Made by a program: the position numbers and the translations under genes. A stretch of DNA of 63,616 nucleotides from Pseudaquabacterium pictum (GTDB lineage: Bacteria; Pseudomonadota; Gammaproteobacteria; Burkholderiales; Burkholderiaceae_C), in NCBI RefSeq assembly GCF_005403045.1, contig NZ_BJCL01000024.1, forward strand, positions 1 to 63,616, read 5' to 3'. Of the stretch, positions 10,082 through 17,315 are shown piece by piece. Position 1 is the stretch's first letter; the number at the start of each line of letters is the position of its first letter. Below the pieces are notes generated by a model that did no database searches, was not told the DNA's origin, and saw only the letters and a program-made list of their open reading frames with translations.

Positions 10082-11493
10082 GCCGCGCCCTGATGTCCTC
10101 CCCACGCCCGCGCCTGGCGCGCTGGCCGGCCGCCCTGGCCGCCGGCCTGCTGCTGGCCGGCTGCGCCACCGCCCCCGACTGGAAGGCCCCGCCGGCCGAC
10201 CAGGCCCTGGCCCAGGCCGCCGTGCCCACCCGCCTGCCGGCCGCCGCCGGCGCTGCCGACGTGGCGCCCGCCCTGCCCTGGGAGCAGGTGGTCACCTCGC
10301 CCCGCTTGCGCGGCTGGGTGACCCAGGCGCTGGCCCACAACCGCGATCTGCGGGTGGCCGCGGCCAACGTGCAGCGCGCCCGCGCCCAGCTCAGCGCCAC
10401 CGACGCCAACCGCCTGCCCACGGTGGGTGCCGGCCTGAATGCCAGCCGGTCGCCCGACAGCAAGGGTGAGCAGGCCAACACCCTGACGGCCGGCGTGCAG
10501 CTGGCCAGTTGGGAGCTCGACCTGTTCGGCCGCCTGGCCAACCTCAGCGAGGCCGCATTCGCCCAGTGGCTGGCCACCAGCCAGGCCCAGCGCGCCACCG
10601 AGCTCAGCGTGGTGGCCGCGGTGCTGCAGGCCAGCCTGGCACTGCAGGCCGACGACGAGCTGCTGGCCCTGGCCCGCCAGACCCTGGCCAGCCGCGAGCA
10701 GACGCTGAAGCTGGTGCAGCTGCGGGAATCGGCCGGTGCCGCCAGCCAGCTGGAGCTGCAGGCCCAGCTGGGCCTGGTGGCCCAGGCGCGGGCCACGCTG
10801 GCCCAGCTGGAGCGCCAGCAGGCGCAGGACACCAACGCCCTGGCGCTGCTGCTGGGCGGCCCGGTGCAGGCAGCGCCGGCGGCCGCCGGCACGGCGCTGG
10901 CCGGTGATGCCTGGTTGGCCGAGGTGCCGGCCGGCCTGTCGTCGGCGGTGCTGCTGCGCCGGCCCGACGTGATGCAGGCCGAATCGGCGCTGCGCGCGGC
11001 CGATGCCAACATCGCCGCGGCCCGTGCGGCCTTCCTGCCCAGCATCAGCCTCACCGGCCAGGCCGGTCAGGTCTCGCCGCAGCTGTCGGGCCTGTTCCAG
11101 GGGGGCAACTTCGCCTACACGGCGGCGGCCAACCTGGCGCTGACGGTCTTCGACGGTGGCCGCCGCCAGGCCAACCTGGAGAGCGCCCAGGCCGCCCGCG
11201 TGGCCGCCCAGGCGCAGTACGAGCGCGCCATCCAGGCCGCGTTCCGCGAGACGGCCGATGCGCTGGCCGGCGGCGCCACCTGGCGCAACCAGCGCGAGGC
11301 GCTGGAGCTGCAGCGCAGCGCCGCCCGCGAGACCGCGCGGCTGACCACATTGCGGGCCGAGCAGGGCGCGGCCAGCACGCTGGAGCTGCTGGAGGCCCAG
11401 CGCAGCCTGTTCGCCGCCGAGCAGGCGGTGCTGCAGGCCCGGCTGGGCGAGCTGAACAACCGCGTGGCGTTGTTCAAGGCGCTGGCGGGCTGA
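10078..11493 (+). CDS. RND efflux outer-membrane lipoprotein (OprM/CmeC, NodT family)
   Basis: Outer-membrane channel of the second efflux system, 471 residues. The start at 10078 overlaps the pump stop. The N-terminus is a lipoprotein signal with lipobox LAGC (Cys29). Two OEP repeats are visible: VQLASWELDLFGRLANLSEAAF in the first and RRPDVMQAESALRAADANIAAARAAFLPSISLTG in the second, ending LGELNNRVALFKALAG. The reading frame extends far upstream inside the pump gene, but the lipoprotein signal fixes the real start. A hairpin at 11509 probably ends the transcript. Confidence 0.95.
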   Translation: MSRALMSSPRPRLARWPAALAAGLLLAGCATAPDWKAPPADQALAQAAVPTRLPAAAGAADVAPALPWEQVVTSPRLRGWVTQALAHNRDLRVAAANVQRARAQLSATDANRLPTVGAGLNASRSPDSKGEQANTLTAGVQLASWELDLFGRLANLSEAAFAQWLATSQAQRATELSVVAAVLQASLALQADDELLALARQTLASREQTLKLVQLRESAGAASQLELQAQLGLVAQARATLAQLERQQAQDTNALALLLGGPVQAAPAAAGTALAGDAWLAEVPAGLSSAVLLRRPDVMQAESALRAADANIAAARAAFLPSISLTGQAGQVSPQLSGLFQGGNFAYTAAANLALTVFDGGRRQANLESAQAARVAAQAQYERAIQAAFRETADALAGGATWRNQREALELQRSAARETARLTTLRAEQGAASTLELLEAQRSLFAAEQAVLQARLGELNNRVALFKALAG

Positions 11494-11508
11494 GGCCGTT
11501 CAAGAGCT

Positions 11509-11528
11509 TGCCCGCAGGCATGCGGGCA
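11509..11528. terminator. Hairpin between convergent genes, probable bidirectional terminator
   Basis: A perfect 8-bp stem TGCCCGCA/TGCGGGCA with a 4-nt GGCA loop begins 16 bp after the oprM-like stop and ends 48 bp before the end of the oppositely oriented kinase gene. No T-run follows, so its strength as an intrinsic terminator is uncertain. Confidence 0.5.
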
Positions 11529-11575
11529 GAGCCTTCGCCAGCCACGTATCGCCTGTCGGCGATCCGTGCGCGGGC

Positions 11576-12946
11576 TCAGCGGTCGACCGGGCCGGCCTGC
11601 AGGTCGGTGCCGTCGACGGCCCGCACGAACTGCAGCGCATAGCAGTGGCTGAAACCGGGCGGTGGCGGCTGCTCGGCAAAGGCGGCCCCATGGATGGCCG
11701 CCACCTTGGCCACCACCCGGTGGCCCAGGCCCAGGCCCAGCGCGGTGCTGGTGGTGGCGGCGGCCTGGGCCGGCGCTGCGCCCGGCAGCGGGCCGTTGCA
11801 CACCAGCACCAGGCCGTCGGCGGCCTCCAGCCGCAGCTCCACGAGCGTGGGCCCGGCCGAGTGCACCAGCGCGTTGTCCACCAGGTTGCCCAGCGCCAGG
11901 CCCAGCAGCAGGGCATGGCCCTGCACGGTGAAGGGCACCTCGCCCACCAGGGCCAGGTCATGGCCGCCGGCCAGCGCCGCCTCGGCGCGCTCGGCCAGCA
12001 CCTGCCGCGCCAGCGCGACCAGGTCCACCGGCGCGGCGGCGTCCACCAGGGCGGTGCGGCTGGCGCGGGCCAGGGTCAGCAGCTCGCCCAGCACCTGGCC
12101 GGCGCGCATCGCGTCCTGTTCCAGCCGGGCCAGCGCTGCCGGCGTGGCGGTGTCTGGCGCGTCGCGCAGTGCGCGGGCCTGCAGCACCAGGGCCGACAGC
12201 GGCGTGCGCAGCTCGTGCGCCAGCTCACTGGCCAGCTCGCGCTCACGCGCCAGCGCGGCGTGGTAGCGCTGCACCAGGGTGTTGATGGCCCGCACCATGG
12301 CACCGAACTCGGCCGCCGGGTGCGGGCTGCGCAGACCCTGCCCGGGCCCGTCGTCGACACGCAGCGTCCGCACGTCGTCCGACAGGTCCTGCAGCGGCCG
12401 CAGGCCACGCCGCAGCGCCAGGCCCAGCCCCAGGGCCAGCGCCGGCAGCAGCCACAGGCCGGGCGCGGCCACCTGGCTGGCGATGTCCCAGCCCAGCTCG
12501 GTGCGTTCGGCTTCGTTGACCAGCACCATCACCCGCCGCGCCGGCCCGTCCACCGACCAGCGCGCGAAGCTGCGCCAGGCCTGCGGCGGCGTGCCCAGCT
12601 GCAGGGTCTCGAAGCCCTCGCCGCGGCCGAAGGGCGGCAGCGGCGCGCCGCCATGCTGGGCCAGCACGCGGCCGTCGGCATCCCACACCACCAGGCTGAT
12701 GGCCTGCTGGTATTCATGCAGCGCCGGCAGCTCCACCGCGGCGGTGGGCGGTTGCGGCGTGGCCGGCAGCCAGCGCACATCCAGCGCCATCAGCGCAGCC
12801 ACGCTGGCCAGCTGGCCATCGACCAGCTCGTCGGTCTCGTGCCGTCCGGCCTGGTAGCCCGTGGCCACGAAGCTCAACCACAGCAGCCCCAGTGCGCCCA
12901 GGCACCAGGCCAGCAGGTGGCTGAACAGCGTGGTCGCCGGCTTCAC
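11576..12946 (-). CDS. Sensor histidine kinase, PmrB/QseC-like
   Basis: Membrane sensor kinase of 456 residues. The GTG start at 12946 overlaps the stop of the response regulator, so the pair is translationally coupled. Order: membrane helix at about 7-30, periplasmic sensor domain at 32-160, second helix at about 163-178, HAMP-like region, DHp domain with phospho-acceptor His244 (ELAHELRTPLSAL), and catalytic domain with N box NLVDNALVHS (Asn354, Asp357, Asn358) and GLGLG at 404-408. The G1 box, normally DxGxG, reads CNGPLPG with Cys383 where Asp is expected. The PmrA box and eptA next door suggest it senses envelope stress, cationic peptides or metal; the signal is inferred. Confidence 0.9.
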   Translation of the reverse strand: MKPATTLFSHLLAWCLGALGLLWLSFVATGYQAGRHETDELVDGQLASVAALMALDVRWLPATPQPPTAAVELPALHEYQQAISLVVWDADGRVLAQHGGAPLPPFGRGEGFETLQLGTPPQAWRSFARWSVDGPARRVMVLVNEAERTELGWDIASQVAAPGLWLLPALALGLGLALRRGLRPLQDLSDDVRTLRVDDGPGQGLRSPHPAAEFGAMVRAINTLVQRYHAALARERELASELAHELRTPLSALVLQARALRDAPDTATPAALARLEQDAMRAGQVLGELLTLARASRTALVDAAAPVDLVALARQVLAERAEAALAGGHDLALVGEVPFTVQGHALLLGLALGNLVDNALVHSAGPTLVELRLEAADGLVLVCNGPLPGAAPAQAAATTSTALGLGLGHRVVAKVAAIHGAAFAEQPPPPGFSHCYALQFVRAVDGTDLQAGPVDR

Positions 12947-13623
12947 GGCGCCTCGCCGATGCAGTAACCCACGCCGCGCAGCGTGCGGATCAGGCCGTCG
13001 CCCAGCTTCTTGCGCAGGTGGTGCACATGCACCTCGATGGCGTTGCTCTCCAGCGCGCCGTCCCAGCTGTAGAGGCCGGCCTCGATCTGCGCCCGCGACA
13101 GCACCCGCGGCCGCGCCTCCAGCAGCAGCAGCAGCACCGCGAATTCGCGGCCCGACAGCGCCACCGGCAGGCCGGCGCGCTGCACCGTGCGGGCGGCCGG
13201 GTCCACGAGCAGGTCGCCATGCTGCAGCAGCGGCTGGCCACGGCCGGCGGCACGGCGGCGCAGGGCGCGCATGCGGGCGGCCAGCTCGTCGGGGTCGAAG
13301 GGCTTGGTGACGTAGTCGTCGGCACCCAGGTCGAGTGCACCGATGCGGCTGGCCACCTCGTCGCGGGCGGTCATCACCAGCACCGGGGTGTGGGGGTCGG
13401 GCAGGCCGCCGGCCGGGGTCGCGCGCAGCCGGCCGAGCAGGCGGCTGCCGTCGCCGTCGGGCAGGCCCAGGTCCAGCAGCAGCAGGTCGAAGGGCTCGGC
13501 GCACAGCGCCGCCCAGCCCGCCGCCAGGCTGGCGGCGGTGTCCACCGCATGGCCCTGGCGGCCCAGGTGGGCCACCAGGCCGTCGGCAATCCGGCTGTCG
13601 TCTTCCAGCACCAGCACGCGCAT
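12943..13623 (-). CDS. OmpR-family response regulator, PmrA/QseB-like
   Basis: DNA-binding response regulator of 226 residues. The receiver domain has acidic pair Asp8-Asp9, phospho-acceptor Asp51 (LLLDLGLPDGDG), Thr85 and Lys107 (DYVTKPF). The C-terminal winged helix has VALSGREFAVLLLLLEARPRVLSR and ends GVGYCIGEAP. ATG 13623 starts exactly at the family N-terminus MRVLVLEDD. It is co-transcribed with the kinase and divergent from the PAP2-eptA pair. The PmrA box in the 87-bp intergenic region makes this the likely regulator of lipid A modification and probably of itself. Confidence 0.93.
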   Translation of the reverse strand: MRVLVLEDDSRIADGLVAHLGRQGHAVDTAASLAAGWAALCAEPFDLLLLDLGLPDGDGSRLLGRLRATPAGGLPDPHTPVLVMTARDEVASRIGALDLGADDYVTKPFDPDELAARMRALRRRAAGRGQPLLQHGDLLVDPAARTVQRAGLPVALSGREFAVLLLLLEARPRVLSRAQIEAGLYSWDGALESNAIEVHVHHLRKKLGDGLIRTLRGVGYCIGEAP

Positions 13624-13665
13624 GCCCCGGATTGTGCGGGCCGATCCGGCTGGCATCCTGCGCGG

Positions 13666-13682
13666 CTTAATCTGGGCTTAAG
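13666..13682 (+). promoter_or_regulatory. PmrA box (CTTAAT-N5-CTTAAG)
   Basis: CTTAAT, five bases (CTGGG), then CTTAAG: an exact fit to the two-half-site pattern YTTAAK-N5-YTTAAK known for PmrA/BasR in enterobacteria. It lies between the divergent response regulator (start 13623) and the PAP2-eptA pair (start 13711), 28 bp before the PAP2 start, and the half-sites point toward that pair. TTAA is rare in DNA this GC-rich, so two half-sites at the right spacing are unlikely by chance. Confidence 0.8.
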
Positions 13683-13710
13683 CGCCCGTGTCCATCCTCT
13701 CGCCCTGTCC

Positions 13711-14481
13711 ATGCTGTTCGACTCCCTGCCTGCCGTGGCGCTGCCCTCCGTTCCCTCGTCCCTGGCCCCAGCGGCCACCATCCCCATCCCCACCCCACTG
13801 CCACGCCAGTGGGCGCTGGCCATGCTGTGCACGGCCCTGGCCTTCCTGGCCTGGGAAGCCGCCGGCGGCGACCGCTGGCTGGCCGACCTGGCCGGCACGG
13901 CCGCCGGCTTTCCGCTGCGCAACCACTGGCTGCTCGACAACGGGGTGCACAGCCTCGGCCGCCTGGTGGCCTGGGCCCTGGCGCTGGCGCTGTGCCTGGG
14001 CGTGTGGTGGCCGCGCGGCCCGCTGCGCCAGCTGACGCTGGCGCGCCGCCTGCAGCTGGCCGGCGGCGTGCTGTTGTCGGTGGCGGTGGTGTCGCTGCTG
14101 AAGTCGGTCAACCCCGCCGCCTGCCCGTGGAACCTGGTGGCCTACGGTGGCGTCGTCGAGCCGGTGTCGCACTGGCTGTGGTGGGCCGCACCGGCGGGCG
14201 GACGCGGCGGCTGCTTCCCGGCCGGCCATGCCAGCGCCGGCTTCGCCTTCGTGGGTGGCTACTTCGTCTTCCGGCCGGTGGCACCCGTGCTGGCGCGGCG
14301 CTGGCTGCTGGCCGCGCTGGCCGCCGGCCTGCTGCTGGGCCTGTCGCAGCAGTGGCGTGGTGCGCACTTCATGAGCCACACGCTGTGGAGCGGCTGGCTG
14401 TGCTGGTGCCTGGGCTGGGCGCTGGACACCGCCTGCCGCCGTTTCGACCGTGCCACCCCTGGCACTGTGGCGGCCGCATGA
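13711..14481 (+). CDS. PAP2-family phosphatase, probable lipid A or undecaprenyl-PP phosphatase (LpxE-like)
   Basis: Integral membrane phosphatase, 256 residues with about five to six hydrophobic helices. The PAP2 signature is present in modified form: a lysine and proline block (LLKSVNPAACPW), CFPAGHASAGFAF with the motif-2 His, and SQQWRGAHFMSHTLWSGW with the motif-3 Arg and His. ATG 13711 follows the PmrA box directly; an in-frame ATG at 13822 would shorten it. Its stop overlaps the eptA start (ATGA). Pairing with eptA under a PmrA box suggests it dephosphorylates lipid A or recycles a lipid phosphate during phosphoethanolamine transfer; the exact substrate is inferred. Confidence 0.85.
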   Translation: MLFDSLPAVALPSVPSSLAPAATIPIPTPLPRQWALAMLCTALAFLAWEAAGGDRWLADLAGTAAGFPLRNHWLLDNGVHSLGRLVAWALALALCLGVWWPRGPLRQLTLARRLQLAGGVLLSVAVVSLLKSVNPAACPWNLVAYGGVVEPVSHWLWWAAPAGGRGGCFPAGHASAGFAFVGGYFVFRPVAPVLARRWLLAALAAGLLLGLSQQWRGAHFMSHTLWSGWLCWCLGWALDTACRRFDRATPGTVAAA

Positions 14482-16121
14482 GCGCGCAGCCTGTGGACGG
14501 CGGGCGCGGCCCGCTGCGCCTGGTGCTGGCCACCAGCGCGGCCATGGCCACGCTGGGCAACTGGCCGCTGTGGCAGGCGCTGGCCGAGCTGGGCCTGCTG
14601 CAGTCGGCCAAGGGCTGGGGCCTGGCGGCGGCGCTGGCGGTGGCGGTGTTCGGCGCCCTGGTGGCGCTGCAAAGCCTGCTGGCCTGGCGCTTCACGCTCA
14701 AGCCGGTGGCCATCTTCCTGCTGCTGGCGGCGGCGGCGGGTGCGCACTACATGCTGGCCTACCGCATCGTCATCGACCAGACCATGCTGGTGAACGTGCT
14801 GCAGACCAACCCCGGCGAGGCGGCCGACCTGCTGAGCCTGCGCATGGTGGCCACCCTGGTGCTGGGCGGCCTGCTGCCTGCCTGGCTGGTGTGGCGCACG
14901 CCGGTGCAGCCCGCGCCGTGGGGGCGCCAGCTGGGACACAACCTCGGCGCGGCCCTGGTTGGCCTGGCCCTGGTGGTGGCGGCGGTGCTGGCCAGCTTCC
15001 AGCCGCTGTCGTCGACGATGCGCAACCACAAGCAGCTGCGCTACCTGCTCAACCCGCTGAACAGCGTGTACGCCCTGGGCATGGTGGCCAGCGAGCCGCT
15101 GCGCCGCAACGACCGCGTGCTGCTGCCGCTGGGCACCGATGCCCGGCTGGGCCCCAGCCATGCCCCGGGTGCCAAGCCGCCGCTGCTGCTGCTGGTGCTG
15201 GGCGAGACGGCGCGCGCCGGCAACTTCGCGCTCAACGGCTATGGCCGGCCGACCAACCCGGCGCTGTCCCAACTTCCGGTGGTCAGCTGGCGCAATGCCT
15301 GGAGCTGCGGCACCAACACCGCCGCCTCGGTGCCCTGCATGTTCTCGCACCTGGGCCGCGAGGACTTCGCCAGCCGCCAGGCCAACCACGAGAACCTGCT
15401 GGACGTGGCCCAGCGCGCCGGCCTGGCCGTGCTGTGGCTGGACAACCAGGCCGGCTGCAAGGGCGTGTGCGCCCGCGTGCCGAATGTGGAGACCGGCAAC
15501 CTGAAGCACCCCACGCTGTGCAGCGACGGCGAATGCTGGGATCCGATCATGCTGGACGGCCTGGATGCCCGCATCGCCGCGCTGCCTGCCGCGCAGCGCG
15601 ACAAGGGTGTGCTGCTGGTGATGCACCAGATGGGCAGCCACGGCCCGGCCTACTTCAAGCGGGTGCCGCCGGCGTTCAAGCGCTTCCTGCCCGAGTGCAG
15701 CACCATCAACCTGCAGGACTGCAGCCGCGAGCAGCTGCTCAACGCCTACGACAACACCATCGCCTACACCGACCAGTTCCTGGCCCAGGCCATCGGCTGG
15801 CTGCAGCAGCACCAGGCCAGCCACGACACGGCGATGGTCTATGTCTCCGACCATGGTGAATCGCTGGGCGAGAACAACCTCTACCTGCACGGCCTGCCTT
15901 ATGCCATCGCGCCGGATGTGCAGAAGCAGGTGCCCTGGATCACTTGGCTGAGCCCCGGCTTCGCCCAGCGCCAGAAGCTGGATGCCGCCTGCCTGGCCGG
16001 TCGCGCCGATGCCGCCATCTCGCACGACCACTACTTCCATTCGGTGCTGGGCCTGCTGGATGTGCTGACCAGCGTCTACCAGCCGCGGCTGGACGCCTAC
16101 GCCGCCTGCCGCGGGCGCTGA
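14478..16121 (+). CDS. eptA: Lipid A phosphoethanolamine transferase (EptA/PmrC/MCR family)
   Basis: Transfers phosphoethanolamine from phosphatidylethanolamine to lipid A phosphate at the periplasmic face, giving resistance to polymyxin-type peptides. Length is 547 residues: five N-terminal helices (about 1-175), then a sulfatase-fold domain. Active-site residues match the family: Thr281 nucleophile in CGTNTAASVPCMFS, Glu243 (LGETARAGN), Asp458-His459 (VSDHGESLGE), His383/His388 (HQMGSHGPAYFKR) and His471 (YLHG). Cysteines at the known disulfide positions are conserved (278/287, 327/331, 348/353, 407/415). It is coupled to the PAP2 gene and lies under the PmrA box. Confidence 0.96.
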   Translation: MSAQPVDGGRGPLRLVLATSAAMATLGNWPLWQALAELGLLQSAKGWGLAAALAVAVFGALVALQSLLAWRFTLKPVAIFLLLAAAAGAHYMLAYRIVIDQTMLVNVLQTNPGEAADLLSLRMVATLVLGGLLPAWLVWRTPVQPAPWGRQLGHNLGAALVGLALVVAAVLASFQPLSSTMRNHKQLRYLLNPLNSVYALGMVASEPLRRNDRVLLPLGTDARLGPSHAPGAKPPLLLLVLGETARAGNFALNGYGRPTNPALSQLPVVSWRNAWSCGTNTAASVPCMFSHLGREDFASRQANHENLLDVAQRAGLAVLWLDNQAGCKGVCARVPNVETGNLKHPTLCSDGECWDPIMLDGLDARIAALPAAQRDKGVLLVMHQMGSHGPAYFKRVPPAFKRFLPECSTINLQDCSREQLLNAYDNTIAYTDQFLAQAIGWLQQHQASHDTAMVYVSDHGESLGENNLYLHGLPYAIAPDVQKQVPWITWLSPGFAQRQKLDAACLAGRADAAISHDHYFHSVLGLLDVLTSVYQPRLDAYAACRGR

Positions 16122-16130
16122 ACCCGGCGA

Positions 16131-17273
16131 TCAGGCTGCACGCAACTGGCCGCGGCCGGCATCCTTGGCGGCATACAGCGCGGCATCGGCCCGCTGCACC
16201 AGCGGCTGCAGGGTGGTGTCGGCCGCTTGCAGGTGGGCCAGCCCGGTGCTGAAGTCCAGCGGGAAGCCGAGCTCGGCCAGCGCCTGGGCCCGCAGCGTGG
16301 CGCGCAGCCGCGCATCAAAGGCCATGGCATCGGCCGGTGCGGTGCGCGGCAGCAGCACGCAGAACTCCTCGCCACCCCAGCGGCCGGCCAGGTCGCCGCG
16401 CCGCAGGGCCGCCTGCAGGGTGCCGGCCAGCAGGCACAGGGCGCGGTCGCCGGCGGCATGGCCGTGGCGGTCGTTGATGGCCTTGAAGCGGTCGATGTCC
16501 AGCAACAGCAGGCTCAGCGGATCGCCATGCCGGCGCGCCAGGGCGATCAGCGCGCCGGCCTCGTCGTCCAGCGCGCGGCGGTTGAGCAGGCCGGTCAGGC
16601 TGTCGGTGCGGGCGAGCTGGCGCAGGGCGCGTTCGGCCTCCTCGCGCCAGGCCACCAGCAGGCCCACGGCATTCAGCGGCACGGCCAGGTTGGCCACCAG
16701 CCCGAAAGTCAGCATCGCCGGGTGCGGCGTGCGGAAGCTGGGATAGGCCTCGGTGAAGAACGCGCCCATGGCACCCCGCCACAGGCTCACTGCCGCGAGT
16801 GCGCCCAGGCTGATGGCCATCAGCCAGCGCCAGCCGCGGCCGTGGTGCGGCGTGGGCCGCACCAGCAGGGCGCAGACCAGCAGCAGCTGCAGCGCCAGCC
16901 CGGCGTTGGACCAGCCCACCCGCAGCGGGTAGCTGCTCCAGCTGACGGCATAGCCCAGCGGCATGGCCACCGCCAGCATCCAGACCCCGCGGCGGCCGCG
17001 CCGCGGCCCCAGCCAGCCTTGCACCGATTCCCACAGCATGGCCGTGCCGGTCGCCAGCCCGACCATCGACAGCACCGACAGCACCGGATCCCAGGGCGTG
17101 CCGTCGCGCGACAGGGCCAGGCAGCCCCAGCCCGCGGTCTGCAGCACCAGCGAGGCCTGGGCGCAGCGGGCGGCCCGGCTGAGCTGCCGGCCCATGATGG
17201 CCGGCACGGCCACCGACAGCGTGGCCATGTTCATCAGCAGCACCACGATCAGCGTCTGCGCGTCCAGCGTCAT
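16131..17273 (-). CDS. Membrane-bound diguanylate cyclase (GGDEF domain)
   Basis: Makes cyclic di-GMP from two GTP. The 380-residue product has an N-terminal membrane region of about seven hydrophobic helices (residues 5-210) of no recognised sensor family, then a GGDEF domain from about 215 (RTDSLTGLLNRRALD). The active-site loop is GGEEF at 300-304, an active variant. Five residues earlier is RRGD (291-294), the inhibitory I-site RxxD, so product inhibition is expected. A GTG at 17294 in frame would add seven residues. It lies 42 bp downstream of amn on the same strand. No EAL domain is present. Confidence 0.9.
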   Translation of the reverse strand: MTLDAQTLIVVLLMNMATLSVAVPAIMGRQLSRAARCAQASLVLQTAGWGCLALSRDGTPWDPVLSVLSMVGLATGTAMLWESVQGWLGPRRGRRGVWMLAVAMPLGYAVSWSSYPLRVGWSNAGLALQLLLVCALLVRPTPHHGRGWRWLMAISLGALAAVSLWRGAMGAFFTEAYPSFRTPHPAMLTFGLVANLAVPLNAVGLLVAWREEAERALRQLARTDSLTGLLNRRALDDEAGALIALARRHGDPLSLLLLDIDRFKAINDRHGHAAGDRALCLLAGTLQAALRRGDLAGRWGGEEFCVLLPRTAPADAMAFDARLRATLRAQALAELGFPLDFSTGLAHLQAADTTLQPLVQRADAALYAAKDAGRGQLRAA

Positions 17274-17315
17274 CGCGGCAGACCAGGCAGACACAGGCTC
17301 AGCGGCGGGCGGCGG

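Noticed and set aside
6815..10105. 1096-codon frame antisense to the second RND pump
   Set aside because: Same artefact; low-complexity His/Gln/Arg composition and full overlap with a conserved permease.
13018..13710. Upstream extension of the PAP2 frame across the response regulator
   Set aside because: The region is antisense to the regulator; Gln/His-rich translation; the PAP2 start lies after the PmrA box.
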